Origin: a virus | Direction: 5' to 3' (one strand) | DNA length: 36,390 nucleotides | IMG/VR virus record: IMGVR_UViG_3300042691_033374 | Span: 1 to 36,390 of that record | In this document: in pieces, positions 26,976-32,697 of the stretch | How the letters are laid out: every line of letters starts with the position of its first letter | Position numbering within the stretch: the stretch's first letter is position 1 | Position numbers and translations under genes: made by a program | Notes under the pieces: model-generated | Seen by the model: the letters and a program-made list of their open reading frames with translations, nothing else | The model's database searches: none | Told to the model about the DNA's origin: nothing

Positions 26976-27853
26976 CCCCAGACGAGTACCTGTACGCCAG
27001 CGAAGCTGCGCTCCGGCGCGACGAAAAGAGCGTCGAGGACGACACCCGCGCCCTCCTCATCCTGCTGCTCTGGCGTTTCCGCCAATCGCTGATCGCCAGC
27101 CTCCCCGACACCGGCATCGGCCGCCAGCTCATCCTCAACTCCCTCCTCGCGCCGTTAGCGCTGGAGCTCGAGACCTACGCGCAGCGCTTCCGCAGCATCC
27201 TCCTCACCCGCCTCGAGTTCGTCGACGAGGAACACTCGCGCCGCGCCGCGGACTACGCCGCCCTCGCCATGACGCTGCGCGACTACCGCCCCCGGCGCGG
27301 CGACGCACTGCTCGGCACCGCCCGCAGCGGCGGCCGCTCGCTCCTTGCGCTCTTCGCCCCCGACCCCCGCACCGGCCTCAGCCCCTTCACCGCCGCCCAC
27401 CTCCGCGTCATCCGCGCCAAGCTCATCGCCGCCGTCATGCGCGACGACCCCACGATTGAAATCGCCCGCACGGTCGTCGCGGAGCGCGTGCGCCAGGGCT
27501 TCATCCAACCCATCAACTCCCGCGGCACCCTCTACAGCGCCCTGCGCAACCGCGACACCGCCCTCATCGCCAACGCCATCTGGGAAGTCAGCGGCCAAGC
27601 CGAGCGCGCCGTCTTCGAGCGCCAGGCGTACCTCACAGGGCGCCCATTTGTGCTGGAGGCGACGGGCGCGCCGGCGTTTGCGAGCTCCGGCTGGCAATGG
27701 CACGCAATCCTCGACCCCAAAACCTGCCCGATCTGCCGCCCCCTCGACGGCCTCACAAGCCCCCGCTACACGGGATTCCCTTACGTGCCCCCCGTCCACC
27801 CCCGCTGCCGATGCCGCATCCTCCCAATCCCGACACCCGCCCCGGCTAATTAA
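26972..27853 (+). CDS. Minor head morphogenesis protein (SPP1 gp7/MuF-like)
   Basis: A 293-residue protein with a helical N-terminal two-thirds (FRQSLIASLPDTGIGRQLIL and on). The C-terminal domain has WQWHAILDPKTCPICRPLDG and then FPYVPPVHPRCRCRI. The 'D.kTCp.Cr.ldG ... pp.HprCrC' pattern is the hallmark of the phage head morphogenesis (Mu F/SPP1 gp7) family. It acts at the portal vertex during head assembly and may be ejected with DNA. The gene follows the portal, as in many phages. The basic Arg/Ala-rich centre may contact DNA. Confidence 0.88.
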   Translation: MTPDEYLYASEAALRRDEKSVEDDTRALLILLLWRFRQSLIASLPDTGIGRQLILNSLLAPLALELETYAQRFRSILLTRLEFVDEEHSRRAADYAALAMTLRDYRPRRGDALLGTARSGGRSLLALFAPDPRTGLSPFTAAHLRVIRAKLIAAVMRDDPTIEIARTVVAERVRQGFIQPINSRGTLYSALRNRDTALIANAIWEVSGQAERAVFERQAYLTGRPFVLEATGAPAFASSGWQWHAILDPKTCPICRPLDGLTSPRYTGFPYVPPVHPRCRCRILPIPTPAPAN

Positions 27854-27864
27854 CACGCAGTGAC

Positions 27865-27874
27865 GGCAACTTAG
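27865..27874 (+). promoter_or_regulatory. Late-gene element, perfect copy (GGCAACTTAG)
   Basis: The copy begins 11 bases after the previous stop and lies 21 bases before the scaffold ATG. Confidence 0.6.
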
Positions 27875-27895
27875 TGCGTCCCCATACACAACCCC

Positions 27896-28621
27896 ATGCC
27901 TGAGCAAGTCGTGGGGACTCCTCCCGTGGAGGAGTCAGTTGAGTCCGTGACTCAACAACCCGCCGCCCCCGCGAACGACGACCTCGCTGCACTTCGCGCC
28001 AAGCTCGAACTCGTTCAAAAGGACAACTTGAGCAAAGGCGAAGCCAACCGAACGCTCAACGAGCGCCTCGGCGAAAGCGAGAAACGCCTCCGCGAACTAG
28101 AGGGCAAGCTCAAGACCACAACACAACAAACCCTGGAATCCAGCGGTGAGTACAAACAGTTGTGGAATGACGCCACCGCCGAGAACGCCCGCCTGGTGCA
28201 GCGCATCAGCGACCTCGAAGCCCAGCTCAACGAGAAAGACAGCGCCATCAGCGCCGAACGTCTCCGCGCCACCGCGATCAACGCCATCAGCGCCGCGAAC
28301 GCTTTAGCGCCCGAGCAGCTCTACGGCCTTCTCGCCCCCCAGCTCCGCGACTCCCACGGCACCCCCGTCGTTGTCGTCAACGGCATCGAGCACCCGCTCG
28401 ACGCTCACCTACAGACCCTGCGTTCTGCGGGCAGTGGCTGGGACCACCACTTTGCGGCTGTTACAGCCCGAGGCATGGGAGCAACCGCGAGCGCCAGCCC
28501 CGCTGCCGGCACCCGCAACCCGTACAAGACCGAGAGCTTCAACCTCACCGAAGCCCTACGCCTTGAAGCGGACAACCCCGAGCTCGCCCGAGCCCTAAAG
28601 GCCGAGGCCGGCCGCGGGTAA
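27896..28621 (+). CDS. Capsid scaffolding protein
   Basis: A 241-residue acidic protein. It has a disordered N-terminus (MPEQVVGTPPVEESVESVTQ), a long coiled coil at about 30-125 (LAALRAKLELVQKDNLSKGE, SEKRLRELEGKLK, RLVQRISDLEAQLNEKD), then a linker and a C-terminal helix (SFNLTEALRLEADNPELARA). This plan and its position immediately before the capsid gene are typical of scaffolds, which template head assembly and then leave. The C-terminal helix probably binds the capsid protein. Confidence 0.8.
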   Translation: MPEQVVGTPPVEESVESVTQQPAAPANDDLAALRAKLELVQKDNLSKGEANRTLNERLGESEKRLRELEGKLKTTTQQTLESSGEYKQLWNDATAENARLVQRISDLEAQLNEKDSAISAERLRATAINAISAANALAPEQLYGLLAPQLRDSHGTPVVVVNGIEHPLDAHLQTLRSAGSGWDHHFAAVTARGMGATASASPAAGTRNPYKTESFNLTEALRLEADNPELARALKAEAGRG

Positions 28622-28649
28622 TTCACGGTAAACCCCGCAAATCAGAGCA

Positions 28650-29729
28650 ATGGCCCAACAGAACATGGGCGGGACCTTCCTGTCCAACCTGGTCACCCGC
28701 CCCGAGTTCCTCCAGTACACCGCTGAGAGGATCTTCGAGCAATCCGCCTTCCTGCAGTCCGGCGTCATCACCCGCAACGCCGCCCTCGACGCCCGCGCCG
28801 GTGGCACCCGCGTGCGCGTACCCTTCTTCGACAACATCGGTGGCCTCACCGAGGAAGTCATCACCAGCGGCAACAGCTGGGGCACCTCCGGCGCCGGCTA
28901 CCTCACCAGCCAGAACGTCACTGCCGACGAGCAGATCATGACGATTCTGCACCGCGGCTTCCAGTTCGCCACCGACGACCTCAGCCGGCTCGGCTCGGGC
29001 GCTGATCCCCTTGGCCACGTCGCCAACCAGCTGGCCGGCGCCATCGCCCGGAAGAAGAGCGCCACCCTCCTAGCCCAGCTCGGCGGCCTCTTCGGCAACA
29101 TCGCCGGCTCCGGCGTACTCGGCGGCAACACCACCGATGTCACCGGAACCACCACTGCCACCGCCAGCAACTACCTAACCGCCGCCAATGTGGTGACGGC
29201 CAAAGCGAACCTGGGCGAGCGCTCTAGCGAGCTGACCGCCATTGCGATGCACAGCAATGTCGCTCACTACCTGGAGCAAACCGGCTACCTGCAAGTGCAG
29301 GTCAGCGGCAGCAGCCTCTCCGCCGCCAGCGGCCTCACCGGCGTCAGCTACAACACCTTCGCCGGCCTGCGCGTCATCATCGACGACCAGCTCGGCGTGA
29401 TCAGCGGCGGCACTGCCACCCACCTGAACAAGTACCCCGTGTACCTGTTCGGCGCAGGCGTCATCGCCGAGGGCGTCCAACAAGAGCTGCGCGTCGAAAC
29501 CGACCGCAACAAGAGCTCCTTCCAGGACCTCCTGATCTGCGACTATCACTACGGCTACCACGTAGCCGGCACCAAGTGGTCCGCCGCCGGCGACAACCCC
29601 ACCAACGCCACCACCAGCGGCAACCTGGGCGCCACCGGCTCCTGGGGCCTGGCCTACACCGACGTGCGCAACGTCCCCCTGGTGCGCCTCCTGGTCAACA
29701 CCCCCTTCGACACCGGCGTCTACGCCTGA
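28650..29729 (+). CDS. Major capsid protein
   Basis: A 359-residue protein following the scaffold gene. It starts MAQQNMGGTFLSNLVTRPEF and contains GGTRVRVPFFDNIGGLTEEV, then LHRGFQFATDDLSRLGSGAD with helices, and a beta-rich C-terminal domain (GLRVIIDDQLGV, KYPVYLFGAGVIAEGV). This order of an extended N-arm, spine helix and axial domain fits an HK97-fold capsid. It is followed by a strong terminator, as expected for an abundant product. Upstream there is only a degenerate late element (GGTAAACCCCG, 28627). Confidence 0.85.
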   Translation: MAQQNMGGTFLSNLVTRPEFLQYTAERIFEQSAFLQSGVITRNAALDARAGGTRVRVPFFDNIGGLTEEVITSGNSWGTSGAGYLTSQNVTADEQIMTILHRGFQFATDDLSRLGSGADPLGHVANQLAGAIARKKSATLLAQLGGLFGNIAGSGVLGGNTTDVTGTTTATASNYLTAANVVTAKANLGERSSELTAIAMHSNVAHYLEQTGYLQVQVSGSSLSAASGLTGVSYNTFAGLRVIIDDQLGVISGGTATHLNKYPVYLFGAGVIAEGVQQELRVETDRNKSSFQDLLICDYHYGYHVAGTKWSAAGDNPTNATTSGNLGATGSWGLAYTDVRNVPLVRLLVNTPFDTGVYA

Positions 29730-29745
29730 TCACCCCAGACACAGC

Positions 29746-29774
29746 AAAGCCCCCTCAAACCGGGGGCTTTTTTT
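29746..29774 (+). terminator. Strong intrinsic terminator after the capsid gene
   Basis: AAAGCCCCC (29746-29754) pairs perfectly with GGGGGCTTT (29762-29770) around a 7-base loop, and the T-run continues to 29774. In the other direction only a short T-run follows, so it serves mainly the plus strand. Confidence 0.9.
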
Positions 29775-29781
29775 ATGCGCT

Positions 29782-30060
29782 TTATCCCTCAGCACTAATC
29801 CGCGCCTGCTCCTGCCTCTCAAACACCCCAATCGTGTCCACCGACATCTTGTAGCTCTGCAACATCACCTGATTCACCAACACATAACTCAACTCCAACC
29901 GCTCCGCAATCTCAGGCACCGTCGCCCCCGCCTCTTTCATCTCCCGAATCTGCGGCACAACATCTTCCCACTTCCGCACCCCAGCAACACCCACCTCCTC
30001 CTTCTTCGCCACTTTCTTCTTGGGCGCCTTAGCGCAGGCTGCGGTGTCTTGATCGCTCAT
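29782..30060 (-). CDS. Minus-strand HTH protein inside the head module
   Basis: A 92-residue protein: a Lys-rich N-terminus (AKAPKKKVAKKEE), then a helix-turn-helix (IREMKEAGATVPEIAERLEL, SYVLVNQVMLQSYK) and a helical end. It lies opposite to all neighbours, between the capsid terminator and the adaptor gene, with its own minus-strand late element 19 bases before the ATG. It may be a 'moron'-like insertion or a late regulator. The target DNA is unknown. Confidence 0.65.
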   Translation of the reverse strand: MSDQDTAACAKAPKKKVAKKEEVGVAGVRKWEDVVPQIREMKEAGATVPEIAERLELSYVLVNQVMLQSYKMSVDTIGVFERQEQARISAEG

Positions 30061-30079
30061 GTTGCGGGTGCGATTACAA

Positions 30080-30103
30080 CCGAAGTTGCCCCGGAAAGCT
30101 CGG
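30080..30103. promoter_or_regulatory. Head-to-head late elements forming a palindrome
   Basis: On the minus strand GGCAACTTCGG (30080-30090) faces the gene starting at 30060, with 19 bases between. On the plus strand GGAAAGCTCGG (30093-30103) faces the gene starting at 30120, with 16 bases between. The two are 2 bases apart. The inverse of this 24-bp unit matches the one at 32653-32676 at 21 of 24 positions. Confidence 0.6.
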
Positions 30104-30119
30104 ATAAAGCGCCCAAGCG

Positions 30120-30689
30120 ATGCCTGCGCCCACGATTGTTGCGACCGCCGGCGCCACCAACGCCAACAGCTACCTCAGCATTGCCGGCGCTGACAGCATC
30201 GCGGACGGCATGGTCGGCACGCTCACCTGGAGCACCGCCACCAGCGACAACAAAGCCCGCGCCCTCATCACCGCCACCAACGGCATGGAGACCCTGGGCT
30301 GGATCGGCACCCGCGCCAGCACCACGCAGGCCCTGGCCTGGCCCCGCTCCGACGCCAGCTGCGGCGACAAAACCATCACCGCCACCGAAATCCCCCGCGA
30401 ACTTGAACTAGCCACGTTTGATCTAGCCAACGCGCTACTCGGCGACCCCACTTTGTTGCGCAACTCCCCCACCACCGCCGCCCTCGTCACCGGCATCCCC
30501 AACCGCGACCTCAAGCGCCTGAAGCTCGACGTCATGGAGCTCGAGTGGAACACCAACGCGGGCAACAGCACCACGAAAGCCGCCACCCCCCTCACAGTCC
30601 TCCCCCACCTGGCCACGATCCTCGGCTGCCTGACCACTAGCACCACCGGCGGTGGCATCGGCGGCGCCGTCGCCCTCACCCGCAGCTGA
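30120..30689 (+). CDS. Head-tail adaptor/head completion protein (DnaT_2-like)
   Basis: A 189-residue protein: ANSYLSIAGADSIADG near the start, then KARALITATNGMETLGWIGT, QALAWPRSDA, and IPRELELATFDLANALLGDP. This is the pattern of phage proteins carrying the 'putative DnaT-like' domain: a conserved 'K.aALi.AT..ld...W.G....QaLaWPR......IP..v..A...lA'. Such proteins sit after the capsid gene and are thought to complete the head or join the tail, not to act in replication. Confidence 0.72.
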   Translation: MPAPTIVATAGATNANSYLSIAGADSIADGMVGTLTWSTATSDNKARALITATNGMETLGWIGTRASTTQALAWPRSDASCGDKTITATEIPRELELATFDLANALLGDPTLLRNSPTTAALVTGIPNRDLKRLKLDVMELEWNTNAGNSTTKAATPLTVLPHLATILGCLTTSTTGGGIGGAVALTRS

Positions 30690-30721
30690 CGTACCTAGGT
30701 AGGTCCGCAATAGACTAGGGG

Positions 30722-31279
30722 ATGGCCCAGGTTGCCGCCCCCACCCCTACCGCAACGGGTCCGCGCCACCGGCCCCGCACCGGCTACCTGGCGACCCCCC
30801 TCACCCGCGACGAGCAGCGCCGCATCGCCTCGATGTACCGCGAGCATCGAGGGCTCCTGCGCCTAATGGGACGGAAGTTATGCAGGAAGTACCCGTTTGT
30901 CTCACCGGAGGACGTGTTTTCGTGCATCGACCAAGCGTTCATCAAAACCTGCCGCGCCTGGCAACCCGCCAAGGGCACGTTCAGCACCTTGCTCACCGTC
31001 TTCGCTGAAGGCGACGTGTTGCACTTCATCCGCGACCACAACTGGTTGGTGAAGGCCCCAGGCGCCGTCCGCCGCAACGGCCAACTCGCCCGCAAGATGT
31101 TGGACCGTGGCAGCAGCCGCGAAGAAGTATTGATCGCACTCGAAATCACCGAAGAGCAACTGAAACTCGCCCTCGTTGCCACCAGCCCCACAGACCACGA
31201 CATCCGCGGCTTCGACCTCCACATCTGCCCCCGCGCTACACCCTGGGAGCTGTTAGAGCAAGGCGAGGCGGCAACTTAG
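30722..31279 (+). CDS. Small sigma-factor-like protein (region 2) in the late operon
   Basis: A 185-residue protein. Residues about 42-115 resemble sigma-70 region 2: LLRLMGRKLCRKYPFVSPED, VFSCIDQAFIKTCRAWQPAK, then GTFSTLLTVFAEGDVLHFIR and DHNWLVKAPGAVRRNG. The 'G.fsT.l...a.G.i.hfiRDh.wlvkaP..vR' form is closest to the SigB/SigF/WhiG-type families. Residues 125-152 (SSREEVLIALEITEEQLKLA) resemble a region 3 helix pair. Region 4 is absent. A small region-2 protein of this kind could act as a late sigma like T4 gp55. It has no late element of its own; a TACCTAGGTAGG site and TAGACT precede the ATG. Confidence 0.68.
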   Translation: MAQVAAPTPTATGPRHRPRTGYLATPLTRDEQRRIASMYREHRGLLRLMGRKLCRKYPFVSPEDVFSCIDQAFIKTCRAWQPAKGTFSTLLTVFAEGDVLHFIRDHNWLVKAPGAVRRNGQLARKMLDRGSSREEVLIALEITEEQLKLALVATSPTDHDIRGFDLHICPRATPWELLEQGEAAT

Positions 31280-31280
31280 G
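31270..31280 (+). promoter_or_regulatory. Late-gene element, perfect copy overlapping a stop codon
   Basis: GGCAACTTAG (31270-31279), followed by G, includes the TAG stop of the sigma-like gene and lies 22 bases before the tail tube ATG. Confidence 0.6.
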
Positions 31281-31301
31281 GCCATAAGCTCCCCTGCTCC
31301 C

Positions 31302-31781
31302 ATGGCAACCGGCGCCTTTTTCAACAGCCTCGGCTACAAGTTTTACGTGAAAGCGGGCACCACCGCTTCCACCAACCCCACCACCAGCACCGGCATGACC
31401 GAAGTGCTGTCGCTGACCGACGCCTCCCTCCAAGGCTCAACCCAAACCCAAGACGTACTCGACTACGGCAGCACTCTTGGCTTCACCGCATCCATCGTGC
31501 AGCAGCAGAGCTACACGATTCCGATGTCGATGAACCTCAACCTCAACGACGCCGGCTACATCGTTCTTAAAAACGCCTCGCTCAACGCCGCCGACGGCAC
31601 CACTGTTCAGTGGTTCCGCGAGTCCCCCGAGATGAGCACCACCGGCAACCCTGAGTACCACTCCGGCGTTGCATGGGTGACCGACTTCTCTGAGTCCATC
31701 GCCGCCGGCAACGTGGCCCAGGTCACCTTCACCCTCACCGGCTACGGCGCCTACACCTGGAGCGCCGAAACCAACGCCTGA
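31302..31781 (+). CDS. Major tail tube protein
   Basis: A 159-residue beta-rich protein: MATGAFFNSLGYKFYVKAGT, then TSTGMTEVLSLTDASL, YTIPMSMNLNLNDAGYIVLK and a final AAGNVAQVTFTLTGYGAYTW. A length near 160 residues, the beta-sandwich pattern and the 'v.Ftltgyg' end fit siphovirus tail tube proteins. It is preceded by a perfect late element and followed by a terminator, as suits a very abundant protein. The tape measure gene follows two minus-strand genes further on. Confidence 0.78.
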   Translation: MATGAFFNSLGYKFYVKAGTTASTNPTTSTGMTEVLSLTDASLQGSTQTQDVLDYGSTLGFTASIVQQQSYTIPMSMNLNLNDAGYIVLKNASLNAADGTTVQWFRESPEMSTTGNPEYHSGVAWVTDFSESIAAGNVAQVTFTLTGYGAYTWSAETNA

Positions 31782-31801
31782 TCAGCAGTAGGGAGCTAAG
31801 C

Positions 31802-31831
31802 GCCCGCTGCCCCACAGGGTGGCGGGCTTTT
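31802..31831 (+). terminator. Intrinsic terminator after the tail tube gene
   Basis: GCCCGC (31802-31807) pairs with GCGGGC (31822-31827), an inner CCC/GGG extends the stem, and TTTT follows. It lies between convergent genes. Confidence 0.8.
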
Positions 31832-32258
31832 ACGCGCCCCCAATCTTGCGCCACTCCCTCACAAAGAACTCCGTCGGATCCTGCGCTCTCAGCACCGGCG
31901 TAATCCAATCCCGCCCCGGCGCGATGTAAGCATCCATCATCGTCCCGACTATAAAACCACCCTCAAGCACATCCCCGGAGTACGGCACCCTCCACGTAAT
32001 CGTCAGGCTGTTTGAGGTGATCTGCGGCGCAGATTGCGACTGCAGCAGATCGCCTGTATCCACGATGTCCCGCCGCCCCCTAGGAACAAACTTTCCCGAG
32101 TACAGGCCGACCACGCGCCGCGTCGGCACCCCCCACTGATACACCTTCGCCTTAATCGAATCCTGCAACAGCGGCGTAATCTTCACGCCATAGCTGGCGA
32201 GCACCCGCGGCACCCGCTGCAGCAGCCGGTCCGCATTCCACTGCGTAACCCGCGCCAT
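31830..32258 (-). CDS. Probable neck/minor tail protein (HK97 gp10-like), minus strand
   Basis: A 142-residue protein from the ATG at 32258 (a GTG one codon earlier is possible). It has a helical N-terminus (ARVTQWNADRLLQRVPRVLA), then VDTGDLLQSQSAPQI, a strand segment SLTITWRVPYSGDVLEGGFI, and a C-terminal RDWITPVLRAQDP. The 'vdTGdLl.S......' pattern followed by a strand and 'r.Wi.pal' is typical of HK97 gp10-type head-tail joining proteins. It is encoded opposite to the neighbouring structural genes, with the partner gene at 32650. Confidence 0.65.
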   Translation of the reverse strand: MARVTQWNADRLLQRVPRVLASYGVKITPLLQDSIKAKVYQWGVPTRRVVGLYSGKFVPRGRRDIVDTGDLLQSQSAPQITSNSLTITWRVPYSGDVLEGGFIVGTMMDAYIAPGRDWITPVLRAQDPTEFFVREWRKIGGA

Positions 32259-32650
32259 CACCCCACCTGCTCACGGGACACCAGCTGCACCCTCTCCCCA
32301 AGCGCCGCGCCCAGCGTCTCGCCAAGCAACCCCGTCTTGCCATACGGCAGCCGCAGCGCCGTCACCTCACACTCCACCGCACCCGCACCCCCAAACGCCA
32401 CAACACCCTCCGTCCCCACGACAACTCGCTCGTCCAGCGCCTCCAGGGCGTAGCCATCAAACGTCGTCTCCGTCATCTCCACGCCCGGAAACGCCGTACC
32501 CCGCACCCGCTCCGCCTTCAGAAACAGCGGGACCGACACAGTGGCAGTGGCTGGTGTGACGTTGCCGGTCGTCGGGTCCGTCACCACACCAGCCCCCGCG
32601 ACGGTGAACGTCGCGGTTGCGTTAGCGAGCGCGCTCAGAGCAGAAGTCAT
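32258..32650 (-). CDS. Probable head-tail joining protein, minus strand
   Basis: A 130-residue beta-rich protein: NATATFTVAGAGVVTDPTTG, NVTPATATVSVPLFLKAERV, GVEMTETTFDGYALEALDER. 'TDPtTGN' with a later 'G..lpygktgllGe..g..l' region suggests a head-tail connector-type protein. Its stop overlaps the next minus gene's start by one base. The minus-strand late element ends 2 bases before this ATG, much closer than elsewhere, so either the real start is further in or the element acts differently here. Confidence 0.55.
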   Translation of the reverse strand: MTSALSALANATATFTVAGAGVVTDPTTGNVTPATATVSVPLFLKAERVRGTAFPGVEMTETTFDGYALEALDERVVVGTEGVVAFGGAGAVECEVTALRLPYGKTGLLGETLGAALGERVQLVSREQVG

Positions 32651-32652
32651 AA

Positions 32653-32676
32653 CCGAGCTTTCCCCGGCAACCTCGG
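32653..32676. promoter_or_regulatory. Head-to-head late elements forming a palindrome
   Basis: On the minus strand GGAAAGCTCGG (32653-32663) faces the gene at 32650. On the plus strand GGCAACCTCGG (32666-32676) lies 21 bases before the tape measure GTG. The pair is separated by CC, exactly as in the unit at 30080. Confidence 0.6.
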
Positions 32677-32697
32677 AAGAAGGATCCAGAGCAATCC

